Positions 10,562 through 19,015 of a DNA stretch of 64,000 bases are shown here, piece after piece. The translations under genes were made by a program, and so were the position numbers. The stretch comes from Candidatus Jingweiarchaeum tengchongense (GTDB lineage Archaea; Nanobdellota; Nanobdellia; Jingweiarchaeales; Jingweiarchaeaceae): positions 31,463-95,462 of the forward strand of contig JAPDLJ010000003.1 in NCBI GenBank assembly GCA_025920705.1, written 5' to 3'. Each line of letters starts with the position of its first letter. Positions within the stretch are counted from its first letter, which is position 1. Below the pieces are notes generated by a model that did no database searches, had not been told where the DNA came from, and saw only the letters and a list, made by a program, of their open reading frames with translations.

Positions 10562-12743
10562 AAGAAGTTTTGTTTACTAAAATTGTGATATTACCTGTAT
10601 AAACATCAGCTACTTGCCCTGCTGGAACGAAAAGCCACCAATAAATTGGGATTATACTACCACTTTGTATGTTCTGTTGGAACAATATGAATTGATTCAA
10701 GAGTAAATTCATTTTTGAAGCAGGATTTGAATTGTTTGCGCATTTTAAATTATTTACACTTATTGAACTTGCGCTTCCAATTAAATCTGTGTCTCCTCTC
10801 AGCCAAATCGATGTGTTCACATTTGATTCAATGTAAACATTCATTGGAAACCCCTGAATTCCTGTACCACATTCTGTTTTCGAACCATCACTCGCATTTA
10901 TTTCTATTCCAGTTCCGGTCACGCTACCAAAGCAAATCGGATAATTTGAAAGTGTGACGCTTAAGAATTCTTCAACTATATTTACAGTGGTGTAGTCTGT
11001 TTTATTTGATTGTACATAGGGACTATCAGAAACAAAATTAACATCGAGTTTGTAACTGCTCCCAACATTACCAGTGACATTCACGGTCCATTTTAAGCTG
11101 CAAGGTGGACTATTTAAATTTAAATTTCCACATTCTTGTGGGTTTGATTCAATCGTATAGAAAGGTATTGCATATACACCGTTCCCCTGTACATTCGTGT
11201 CTGGATTTGAGTTTGATGTATTGTATCTCAATGTACCATTTACTTTTCCACAAACAGCACCCTGTGGTCCAGCGCAGGTAACATTTGCTATCAATACAAA
11301 AGTTTGATTTTGTGCATAATTATTCGTTCCAGTTGGCGATATTAGTGTCACATTGAGATATCCGACCGGCGGATGGAATGATATTGAATAGGCCTCAAAA
11401 GTAGAAACCGTTGTGTCTGCTGTTATTATAGAATCACCGTAATTTACATAATTAGTTCCATCAAAACTGAATGAACCAATGTCAAAATTACTATTTAATC
11501 TTGCACCGATTATGTTGATAGTATCACTATCTGTTGGATTCGTGTATAATGATATCCATGCGCCAGTTCCAGCATAACTTGAAAAAGTAGTTGTGGAAGA
11601 AGTACATAGTGGTGAACAGGTTCTTTGGCTTAGAGTTGTACCAGTCGTATCTGTATCCCAAACCAATCTACCAGTAGAGCCAGATGGGTTCCATGCAAAG
11701 TCAGCACATCTTGCTGTTGCCAAATCAACTGTTCCATCTATATTGGCTGTTATCGTCCATGAAGAACCATTCCAGTACATGGTATCTAGATCAGAGCCAC
11801 TGTTGATGGAAACCGCCATTAAATCATCACTAGCAGGATCTGCTTTTAATGTAAGCCATCTGGTATCCTGGTTATCCCCAGCATCCAAATCACCGATGTC
11901 TGCAACAGTCCAAGTTGAACCATCCCAATATCGTCCGACTACTGCACCGATAGTGCCAGTCGCGCTTATGACCATGCCCTTACTTCCATCTGATGCGTAT
12001 TTTACTGCTATGGCTTCATATCCACCCGTAGCAGTCGCAGCATCTGTTAATTCTACTCTATTACCCCAAGTGTTTCCGTTCCAAACCCAAGCATTTACAT
12101 CACTACCCGAGGAATCAAAGCCGACTAGTATTATTTCTTCGCTATTACTAACAGGTTTTCTATCTAATTTTACCCAACTATATTGAAGATCACTACCACC
12201 ATTAGCACTATCATCATCTATACAATATTCGACAGATTCTGAAAAGCTTGTTGAAGTTGCTGGCAAAATTTTGTAAGCCAAATCACAATTCACGCTTGTA
12301 TTTAAAACACCATAAACCACTAATAAATCCCCAGTCTTTGTTTCGAATTCAATATCAAACCTTCTTGAGTGTGGTGTAGGTGCTGTGCTCCAGACTTGCC
12401 CAATGTTATTAGTGATAATCCATGAATTTGTGTTGTTACAATTAGAAGTGCAAACATATGCGTCTAAATAACCATCATCACTTTGCGTAACTAAAACAAT
12501 TTTTTCCGAGACAGGAGAATACTTAACTATCACTTCTCTTATAGGTGAACCTGCTGTTGGTAATTCGATTTCACTTCCCCAACTACCAGCATTAGATGAA
12601 TTCCAAAATCTGATTTTTGGTGAATTTAATCCGTAGGTCCCAGTATTTGATCTATAAGCAATAATCGCATCCGTAGCGCTTACTGGTGACAGGGTGAAAG
12701 TTAAAATAAAAAAAGATAGCGCGAGAAGAAATTTTGATTTCAT
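10560..12743 (-). CDS. Secreted propeller-like surface protein with C-terminal TasA-like/DUF4402-like beta domain
   Basis: The 727-residue product starts with a signal peptide (about 1-23). Residues about 25-450 contain repeated strands of the form W(N/D)G..W, including YWDGSTW and YWNGSSW, spaced as in beta-propeller blades. A CARDB/Ig-like stretch follows at about 455-590. The last about 135 residues match the beta domain of the proteins at 16340 and 17646: an I-x-F-G-S-V strand near the start and VPAGQVADVYTGNI near the end. No C-terminal membrane helix is visible, so it is probably released or held by partners. An SD-like GTGA lies ahead of the ATG. The gene is six bases after the LamG gene and upstream of the giant gene in one minus-strand array. 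The fold assignments are pattern-based; the exact function is unknown. Confidence 0.8.
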   Translation of the reverse strand: MKSKFLLALSFFILTFTLSPVSATDAIIAYRSNTGTYGLNSPKIRFWNSSNAGSWGSEIELPTAGSPIREVIVKYSPVSEKIVLVTQSDDGYLDAYVCTSNCNNTNSWIITNNIGQVWSTAPTPHSRRFDIEFETKTGDLLVVYGVLNTSVNCDLAYKILPATSTSFSESVEYCIDDDSANGGSDLQYSWVKLDRKPVSNSEEIILVGFDSSGSDVNAWVWNGNTWGNRVELTDAATATGGYEAIAVKYASDGSKGMVISATGTIGAVVGRYWDGSTWTVADIGDLDAGDNQDTRWLTLKADPASDDLMAVSINSGSDLDTMYWNGSSWTITANIDGTVDLATARCADFAWNPSGSTGRLVWDTDTTGTTLSQRTCSPLCTSSTTTFSSYAGTGAWISLYTNPTDSDTINIIGARLNSNFDIGSFSFDGTNYVNYGDSIITADTTVSTFEAYSISFHPPVGYLNVTLISPTGTNNYAQNQTFVLIANVTCAGPQGAVCGKVNGTLRYNTSNSNPDTNVQGNGVYAIPFYTIESNPQECGNLNLNSPPCSLKWTVNVTGNVGSSYKLDVNFVSDSPYVQSNKTDYTTVNIVEEFLSVTLSNYPICFGSVTGTGIEINASDGSKTECGTGIQGFPMNVYIESNVNTSIWLRGDTDLIGSASSISVNNLKCANNSNPASKMNLLLNQFILFQQNIQSGSIIPIYWWLFVPAGQVADVYTGNITILVNKTS

Positions 12744-12749
12744 CTTTGT

Positions 12750-13997
12750 TCACTTGTATATTTTAACATACTTTATAACTCCATTGAAATTATCAAATGT
12801 TTGTCCTGTCCATTTGTAGTATCCTACATCCGCCCCAATTGAGATTGGAACTTCACTATTAATACTCTTTATTCTTGAAATATCTCCTTGAGCTTCGAGC
12901 ATGCCGTCAACATACAATAATATATCATTTTGATTTAAAAGCACGAATATTTGATGGAATTTTCCATCATTATACGCTTTGTTTGTCTCAATCGATACAG
13001 AGTTATCACCATCACCAATATCAAATCTTATCGTTCCTTCAGAATTGACTGCTAATACAAAAAACTTCCCATTCAAATAATCATTTCTGGATATAATCGT
13101 ACCACTTGAATTTGGATATATTTTAACATCAGTTTCTATTTTGAAAAAATTATCATTTAAATAGAATTTCTCTGAGTCTTTGATTATTACATAATCTTTC
13201 TCTCCGTCGAAATATAGACCTCCATCTTTCATCTTGAATTTATCTCCCGACGAATAGTCCCAAGTGAGCACATCTAATTTTGATGGAATGTTTTGGTTAA
13301 TTGGAGAAATTACCGGTTGGCTGATATACTGATCACTTTGATTTAGTGTTTGCATTTGAATTGGTTCATAACCCAAAAATTTATAATCTATTTTTTCAAT
13401 TTTAATTGTCATATTTCCATCAAAGGTTAAAATAAGATCATAAGTACTATCAGTTAAATTTAAAATATCACATATCTCTCCACACATATTTTCAAAATAA
13501 AATGTTTCAGGTTCTTCGATCGTGAAATTGATTTCCTCCGTTACATTTATTGTTTGTGTAATTGTTTCATTTGTTGTCTCATTCACAAATGTGATGTTTT
13601 GTTCTCTTGTAACGTTCTCTGTAACTATTGTTTGATTTAATTCAAAGTTTTTGGAAAGTATAGTATATATCTTCCCATTATTCTCCAAGTAAATACTTAG
13701 GTTACCAGAACTATTTGCGATTACATAACCAGAAATTTTTACGGAAGTTAAAGTACAATTTGTTAGGTTGCAAGAATTTTTTAATATCCAATTGTAAATA
13801 GTAGGTTCATTTGTTTCAAAATTAATCTCATCCACATAGTTCAATTCAACCGGGTTCCATGTTTCGTAGATAAAGAAACCCGTGATTGAACTAATTTCAT
13901 TGAACCCAATGAATATCACGTAGAGAGATAGAAATAACAGAACTAAACTTATCAGATTTAGTAATGACCATTTGCTGAAAATTATTTTTTTCCTCAT
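12750..13997 (-). CDS. Membrane-anchored LamG-domain (concanavalin-like) surface protein
   Basis: The 415-residue product has an N-terminal membrane helix (about 11-32) followed by SSITGFF (39-41 = TGF), the same anchor signature as three other proteins here. The middle section is sequon-rich and contains threonine/valine-rich strands with one acidic Cys pair (CGEICD). Residues about 250-415 look like a laminin-G-3 jellyroll: LYFDGEKDYVII, a VKIYP edge strand, GKFHQIFV and LLYVDGMLEAQG, ending at VKYVKIYK-like strands. LamG domains commonly bind glycans. The ATG is preceded by an SD-like GTGAG. It lies about 60 bases downstream of the MinD gene on the same strand. Confidence 0.8.
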   Translation of the reverse strand: MRKKIIFSKWSLLNLISLVLLFLSLYVIFIGFNEISSITGFFIYETWNPVELNYVDEINFETNEPTIYNWILKNSCNLTNCTLTSVKISGYVIANSSGNLSIYLENNGKIYTILSKNFELNQTIVTENVTREQNITFVNETTNETITQTINVTEEINFTIEEPETFYFENMCGEICDILNLTDSTYDLILTFDGNMTIKIEKIDYKFLGYEPIQMQTLNQSDQYISQPVISPINQNIPSKLDVLTWDYSSGDKFKMKDGGLYFDGEKDYVIIKDSEKFYLNDNFFKIETDVKIYPNSSGTIISRNDYLNGKFFVLAVNSEGTIRFDIGDGDNSVSIETNKAYNDGKFHQIFVLLNQNDILLYVDGMLEAQGDISRIKSINSEVPISIGADVGYYKWTGQTFDNFNGVIKYVKIYK

Positions 13998-14057
13998 TTT
14001 TTCTCACTGTAAGATAATTAAATTAATTCATTTGGATATATAAAACTTAGAGATGGT

Positions 14058-14819
14058 TTATTCTAGTCTGAGTAAGAATCTAGCAATTTTATCAATTATG
14101 CTTCTCTCTTCCTCTTCTATGCCACAAAGCTTTTTTGCTAGTTCCTTGAATTTTTTCGAAGAACTTGCATTCGGATTCAGTAAAACAACAGGTATCTTGA
14201 AAAATAAACTTCTTGCGACTTCATCATCATGTGGTATTACCGACAATATTGGAATATCACACATTTCTTCGATTTCTTCAATTTTCATTCTGTATTTTTT
14301 CTTATACATGTTCACAACAAGCCCAGTCAATTTTACATTGTATTCATTCAACACATCTTTAACTCTCATCACATCAACAACACTCATGAAATTTGGATTT
14401 GCTACTAAAAGAACTTCGCTTGAGGCGAGTAATGTTCCCATCGTTTCTCTTCCGAATCCTGGTGCAGAATCAAGAAGTACGAAGTCTGCCATACCTAATA
14501 CATCTTTTATCTTTTTCCTTAGGTTCACGATATCAACACCAATCATGCTGTGCGAGGAAAGAGAAGCAGGAATGATTTTCACACCACTTTTGTGTTCGTA
14601 TATTGCATCATAGATTTCATATTTTCCCTTTAACACGTCATTTATCGTAACAGAATAATCATGAATTCCGAAATAGAGCGCCAAATGCGAAGTAGATATA
14701 TTGCAATCAACAATTATCACTTCCTTACCCAATTGCGCAAGACATACGGCCAGATTTGCAGTTACTGTCGTCTTACCAACTCCACCCTTTCCAGACATAA
14801 TTCCAATTACCCTGGTCAT
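14058..14819 (-). CDS. minD: MinD/ParA-family ATPase
   Basis: The 253-residue product has a deviant Walker A, GKGGVGKTT (residues about 10-18), the switch aspartate in VDCNISTSHL, and LLDSAPGFGRE as the Walker B region. These are features of the MinD/ParA/Mrp class of dimerising, membrane- or DNA-cycling ATPases. Archaeal MinD paralogues have been linked to positioning of surface machines such as archaella and chemosensory arrays. The C-terminus ends with a short amphipathic helix (SIIDKIARFLLRLE) of the sort that can serve as a membrane-targeting sequence. Its ATG overlaps the stop of the preceding surface-protein gene (ATGA), so translation is probably coupled. A role in placing the surface apparatus is inference from context. 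Confidence 0.9.
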   Translation of the reverse strand: MTRVIGIMSGKGGVGKTTVTANLAVCLAQLGKEVIIVDCNISTSHLALYFGIHDYSVTINDVLKGKYEIYDAIYEHKSGVKIIPASLSSHSMIGVDIVNLRKKIKDVLGMADFVLLDSAPGFGRETMGTLLASSEVLLVANPNFMSVVDVMRVKDVLNEYNVKLTGLVVNMYKKKYRMKIEEIEEMCDIPILSVIPHDDEVARSLFFKIPVVLLNPNASSSKKFKELAKKLCGIEEEERSIIDKIARFLLRLE

Positions 14820-16225
14820 TTCTCTTCCTCTCTACTTTCCAATGCCTTTAATCTTTCTTCACATTTTTCCTTTATTTCATCATATGCATTCTTTGATATA
14901 TTGCCAATTGCATATTCTTTTTCAATTATCTTCAATAGTTGTCTGAGTCGCTTTATTTTCTCTTTTGGTGCTGTCTCTTTTTCTTCAGCTATCTTTTCCT
15001 TTACGGCCTCCATGAACTTCTTATCTATTTCTCCCTTCATCTTCTTTACATCGATTTGAGCACCAGGTATTCCTTTCTCCATCGTTCTCAATACTTCTGA
15101 ACTATAGAAACTCAATATTCTAGCAAGCCTTTTTTCTGACCATCGATGGTAAATGTAAATCGCAATGATTGGTATTGTGATTAACACGATATAAGAAATG
15201 ATAATTAATGTATTCATCTTTGCATATTCTGGTAGATATGGTAAATTGTTTATCTGTTCTTCACTTTTTGTCAGCAATTCATCCGCACTTGCAAGCGCAA
15301 TCAATGCTTGGTCAAATTTTTCCTGCTCCAAGTACTGCTTGGCAAAATTTAATTGCATCTCAGCCTGTTGTATTAGCAATGAAATTGAAGACGTATTTCT
15401 TCCTTCAAATATCGCTGCTTGCATCTTTAACTTTGCATCATTCAATCTAACTTCAAGTTTCTGCATATCGAACATGGCAAGTTCCTTTGCAGAGGTGAAA
15501 ACGCGCATTAATGCCTTCTTGACATCAAACAAACCTTCTGCTGATGAAACACGCATCGTTATTTCATAATTCTTTGTTGTTGCATTTGGGGGCACATTTA
15601 TTCTAAAAGAAAACACAAGCTCTGTGTTTGGTAGTATACGATCGTAAATTTCCGGTGAAATCGTGTACCAATCATTTTCAATACCATCAATTGTGAACGT
15701 TAAATTGTGGAGTATTTCATCTCCACTGTTCCTCACTTTTAATGTAAAAAGTTTTGACCACCCACGTTCAGCGCTTATCTCAATTGGATATTCAGTGATG
15801 TTGAGATTTGTGGTAGTTATGTTTACGATTCCCTTTGCAACGTAAAATTGTTTGTTCGTAGATAAATCAGTACTCGTATTGCTGAACTTTAACTTTACCT
15901 TTAATAAGTAATTTCCTGGGGGTTGTATTGAGAAGATGTAAACTTCTCTAGACAAATTAACAAAGGCAGGAGCATCGCTAATATAAACGATTGTTGTTTC
16001 CCTTATCCAAGTACCACCATCCATCGATTCAATCCAATACTCTATTGATGCATCAGCGCCAGGACCACGTGTTTTGTTTATTAAGATATTAAAGGGTAAA
16101 AATTCTCCCTGTCTTACAATTGTCTTATCCAATTCAATACTGACTGTACCTTCCTGAATTTGAGCATTTGAAATAGAAAAAATCAATAGTGGAAGTACGA
16201 TGAAGATGAAAATCTTTTTTTCCAT
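14816..16225 (-). CDS. Type I membrane surface protein with Ig/NEW3-like domains and cytoplasmic helical tail
   Basis: The 469-residue product has a signal peptide (about 1-21), an Ig-like domain (about 25-130), and a CARDB/NEW3-type domain (about 140-245) ending in GLFDVKKALMRVF. A membrane-proximal helical hairpin rich in Ala/Leu heptads follows (about 250-335), then a membrane helix (about 344-367) and about 100 charged cytoplasmic residues. The tail contains YAIGNISKNAYDEIKEK, a short motif echoed in the tails of the proteins at 34422 and 44844. It overlaps minD by four bases and is the first gene of the minus-strand array. A physical link between MinD and this tail is attractive but unproven. 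The adhesion or secretion role is unknown. Confidence 0.82.
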   Translation of the reverse strand: MEKKIFIFIVLPLLIFSISNAQIQEGTVSIELDKTIVRQGEFLPFNILINKTRGPGADASIEYWIESMDGGTWIRETTIVYISDAPAFVNLSREVYIFSIQPPGNYLLKVKLKFSNTSTDLSTNKQFYVAKGIVNITTTNLNITEYPIEISAERGWSKLFTLKVRNSGDEILHNLTFTIDGIENDWYTISPEIYDRILPNTELVFSFRINVPPNATTKNYEITMRVSSAEGLFDVKKALMRVFTSAKELAMFDMQKLEVRLNDAKLKMQAAIFEGRNTSSISLLIQQAEMQLNFAKQYLEQEKFDQALIALASADELLTKSEEQINNLPYLPEYAKMNTLIIISYIVLITIPIIAIYIYHRWSEKRLARILSFYSSEVLRTMEKGIPGAQIDVKKMKGEIDKKFMEAVKEKIAEEKETAPKEKIKRLRQLLKIIEKEYAIGNISKNAYDEIKEKCEERLKALESREEEK

Positions 16226-16339
16226 TAAAACTAATTTAAAGATTTGCGTTTTATAATTCTTTCTTTTTAAATCTTTTCCTGCATCTGTTTTTAAGTAAAT
16301 CCGAAAGAGATTTAAATGATGAAAGTTTCTTATTAGAAC
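16226..16339. promoter_or_regulatory. Divergent promoter region of the two surface-protein arrays
   Basis: On the plus strand, a BRE-like purine run and gatttaaat (about 16308-16316) sit about 27 bases before the ATG at 16340, which predicts a leaderless transcript. On the minus strand, AATTATAAAA (about 16243-16252) could serve the gene starting at 16225. No strong dyad is visible. Both arrays could respond to one control point. Confidence 0.5.
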
Positions 16340-16891
16340 ATGAACAAAGAATTTGATGCCATGTTAGTAGTAACAATTGCCATCATTGTTTTAGGAGTTT
16401 TTTCTGTGATCGCATACAGGGAAAACCTTGTTTCTGGAATTGCTTCATTGACCGGTTACGCAACATGGAATCAAACAACTTCCGCGAGTGTTACAGTGAA
16501 TGAGTACATCTCAGCAACTCTTTCAAACATACCAATTGATTTCGGTAGCTTAGATCCAGGTACAACAAACCAACCTGCAACGAATAATCCATTATTAGTT
16601 CAAGTCGGAGCAGAAACAAATGTTGAATATAACATCACTTTGAATGGTACCACTAATTTCGTCTCAGGTGGAAATAGTTTCTCTGTAGGAAATCTCTCTT
16701 ACAACACAACAGAAATTACAACACCAACACCTTATGAATTAAATGTTGAAAAAAATGCATACACGAATGAACCATGTCCCTGCGGAACACAAGCAGATAG
16801 AAACGTCTGGCATTACATTTCTGTGCCAGCTGGACAAGTAGCTGGAGCGTATTCAGCAAACATAAAAATCACAGTGAAGAAGAGTACGTAA
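16340..16891 (+). CDS. Family A anchored beta-domain protein (pilin- or TasA-like candidate)
   Basis: The 183-residue product has an N-terminal membrane helix (about 9-26) followed by SLTGYA (38-40 = TGY), then a single compact beta domain. The domain begins ISATLSNIPIDFGSLDPG and ends VPAGQVAGAYSANIKITV, with a conserved CPCG motif just before the last strands. The same landmarks occur in the gene at 17646 and in the C-terminus of the gene at 10560. The strand pattern recalls DUF4402/TasA/camelysin-type domains, some of which polymerise into fibres in archaea (AbpA bundling pili). That link is my inference and needs a profile search. No class III signal peptide motif is seen. First gene of the plus-strand operon. 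Confidence 0.82.
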   Translation: MNKEFDAMLVVTIAIIVLGVFSVIAYRENLVSGIASLTGYATWNQTTSASVTVNEYISATLSNIPIDFGSLDPGTTNQPATNNPLLVQVGAETNVEYNITLNGTTNFVSGGNSFSVGNLSYNTTEITTPTPYELNVEKNAYTNEPCPCGTQADRNVWHYISVPAGQVAGAYSANIKITVKKST

Positions 16892-16938
16892 ATATTAAAT
16901 ATCAAAATTACCTAAGTTAAGAAAGCGAGGTGCAAAAA

Positions 16939-17649
16939 ATGACAAGAATAGTTAGCTCTTTAAAAATTGTTTCCATGCTTCTACTCTTTATAATGTTTCT
17001 AAACATTTCACACGCACAAAAGTGTAGTCTTGGAATGACTCCTCTTTCTGCATCTGTGAGAGCGACCCCAGGACAAACTGCGATCATAATTTGGAATTTA
17101 TATAACATTTATGGTGATAGATTAACACATGTAAGTTTGACATACACTTCAGATGTTGATTGGCCTGTTACATTTGATCCAGCGCTTAAAAATGTAACGT
17201 ATGACATTGCAGGACAAATAGTAACTGTTACTGAGAACTTGGCATTGGAACCAAATCCACCAGTAACAGTAAAACCTGAAGTAATTCCACCAGGAACAAA
17301 CTATGTAAAACATCCATTCACTGATGAGTACATTCCTGTAAAGACTGTTAAAATATCAATAAAAATTCCTGAAAATGCTGAGGTTTGGAAGACACATGAA
17401 TTTACAATATTGGCTGAGGGAAATTGCTTCACTGCACCTGGTGCAGTTATACCATCACTTTCAACTCCATTGAAAATTACACTTCAAGTGGTTCCAAGAG
17501 AATTTTATGAAAAGGCAGTTTTACAAATACCATGGTACGTCCAATATAGCTATGTGATTATTGCAATCGTGATAATCGTGCTCTTAGGAATAATATATTG
17601 GAGTTATAGAAGAGGAAAAAAATTAACCCAAAAAGTGAGTAAAAAATGA
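16939..17649 (+). CDS. Family B secreted beta-domain protein with C-terminal membrane anchor
   Basis: An upstream GTG at 16930 is in frame, but GAGGTG at 16926-16931 is a good SD for the ATG at 16939, so I start there (236 residues). The product has a signal peptide, an extracellular domain with two cysteines (QKCSLG and GNCFTAPG) suited to a disulfide, and a C-terminal membrane helix followed by a short basic tail (YRRGKK...). Landmarks YNIYG..THV, NAEVWKTHEF and VVPREFYEKA recur in the gene at 18289, so the two are paralogues. It lies between two family A genes and overlaps the next by ATGA. It could be an assembly or anchoring partner of family A. I do not recognise a named family. Confidence 0.82.
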   Translation: MTRIVSSLKIVSMLLLFIMFLNISHAQKCSLGMTPLSASVRATPGQTAIIIWNLYNIYGDRLTHVSLTYTSDVDWPVTFDPALKNVTYDIAGQIVTVTENLALEPNPPVTVKPEVIPPGTNYVKHPFTDEYIPVKTVKISIKIPENAEVWKTHEFTILAEGNCFTAPGAVIPSLSTPLKITLQVVPREFYEKAVLQIPWYVQYSYVIIAIVIIVLLGIIYWSYRRGKKLTQKVSKK

Positions 17650-18299
17650 AATTTGAAATACCACTAGGACATATCATTGCAATTCTAATAGGATTACTTG
17701 TATTTTTTCCTGTGTACAACTACCTAAGCTTTGGAAGAATAGGAGTCGAAGTTACAGGTTTCGAAGCATTACCAAAAACACAGCAAGCACAAGCAATTCT
17801 AAGCATAAATAGATACATCAATACAGGCATCGATAAAGTACCAATTGATTTTGGTTCTGTAGATCCAGGTTACACATACAATGCAACTCCAAATTCTGGA
17901 TGGCCTTCAGAATTAATATTATATTGGGAAACAAACGTTGAAACAAATGTAACATTTTGGGGCACTCAATACTTTTGCAGAAGTAATACAGCCTGTGATG
18001 TTGAGCTCGTGAATAGGTTTCAAATTGGTAACTTAACGTTCAATACCACAAGCATTAATTTCACGCAGCCAGGGGATGCATGGATGCATTACATTTGGGG
18101 AAAGTTTGATAATACAATTCCACAGAAATCAGTTAATTATACAGAAGCGAATGCTGATTTGATATATAACACAACTTGCCCTTGCGGTGAAGAAAATTAT
18201 ACATTACCAAATTACTTCAGATTGTCTGTTCCCCCAGGTGTCAGAACAGGAAATTGGAACGCAACCGTCACTTGGAAAGTGATAGATATTGGAACATAA
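17646..18299 (+). CDS. Family A' anchored beta-domain protein, paralogue of the gene at 16340
   Basis: The 217-residue product has an N-terminal membrane helix (about 8-27) and VEVTGFEA (37-39 = TGF). The beta domain starts KVPIDFGSVDPGYTY, carries TTCPCGEEN, and ends in VPPGVRTGNWNATVTW. Compared with the first copy it has an insertion with an extra cysteine pair (YFCRSNTACD). It overlaps the preceding gene by four bases (ATGA), and the next gene starts inside its 3' end, so the group is one translationally coupled unit. Confidence 0.82.
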   Translation: MKFEIPLGHIIAILIGLLVFFPVYNYLSFGRIGVEVTGFEALPKTQQAQAILSINRYINTGIDKVPIDFGSVDPGYTYNATPNSGWPSELILYWETNVETNVTFWGTQYFCRSNTACDVELVNRFQIGNLTFNTTSINFTQPGDAWMHYIWGKFDNTIPQKSVNYTEANADLIYNTTCPCGEENYTLPNYFRLSVPPGVRTGNWNATVTWKVIDIGT

Positions 18300-19011
18300 A
18301 ATAATCCAAAAACTTTCAATTTGTAGCCTTTTTTTATTTGTACTTTTCTCTATCTCTTTTGCCCAATGTGATTTTGGAACAATGCAGCCAGTGCTCGCTT
18401 ATAGTGCTGCACCTGGTGCAATCATAAATGCAAAAATCTATTTGTACAATCTTTACGGTACTTATCCAACACATGTCTTGTTCAATGTTACAACAGCACC
18501 CCCAAATTGGGTAATTAATATTAATCCTCCAGCCAGGAATGTGATTTATGAGATTCCAGGAGGAACAACAACCATATTTGAAAATGTTGGCGTCGAGCAG
18601 ATGGATAGGGTAAATGAAACACCCGCTACACCTCCCGAAGGAATTGAATATATAAGAGACCCAGTTAAGATTGGTATGTTTATACCAGCAAAAGTTGTTT
18701 ATGTGAACATAGAAGTACCAAACAACGCTGAACTTTGGAAGACGTACGATATAAAGATCTCAGCAAGTGCTTGGTGCACTGGTGGCGCTCCTGGTACAGT
18801 TGGAGCAACGCAATCAAGGGACTTCAATTTCCAAGTTAAAGTTGTACCAACGGAATATTATGAGAGAGCACAAGTGAAAGTTGGATGGATTGAATTTTTA
18901 AGACAAAACGCAATTCTCGTTGCATTAATTGTAGCAATCATTGTCGTAATTCTCATAATCTTCGTATTAAAGAGGATGGGAAAATTAATATTGAAAGTTG
19001 AACTTAAATAG
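18289..19011 (+). CDS. Family B' secreted protein with C-terminal anchor, paralogue of the gene at 16939
   Basis: The start is a TTG at 18289, inside the preceding gene, with a weak SD-like GTGAT ahead of it. No ATG is available before the signal peptide (SICSLFLFVLFSISFA). The 240-residue product keeps the family B landmarks YNLYG..THV, NAELWKTYDI and VVPTEYYERA, two cysteines (AQCDFG and AWCTGG), and a C-terminal membrane helix with basic residues. Together with 16340, 16939 and 17646 it completes an A-B-A'-B' arrangement, best explained by tandem duplication of a two-gene unit. Confidence 0.82.
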   Translation: MEHKIIQKLSICSLFLFVLFSISFAQCDFGTMQPVLAYSAAPGAIINAKIYLYNLYGTYPTHVLFNVTTAPPNWVININPPARNVIYEIPGGTTTIFENVGVEQMDRVNETPATPPEGIEYIRDPVKIGMFIPAKVVYVNIEVPNNAELWKTYDIKISASAWCTGGAPGTVGATQSRDFNFQVKVVPTEYYERAQVKVGWIEFLRQNAILVALIVAIIVVILIIFVLKRMGKLILKVELK

Positions 19012-19015
19012 ATTT

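Noticed and set aside
11593..12186. 197-codon open frame on the plus strand
   Set aside because: It lies wholly inside the 727-residue propeller gene on the other strand, with no SD, signal or domain, and mirrors that gene's codon bias.
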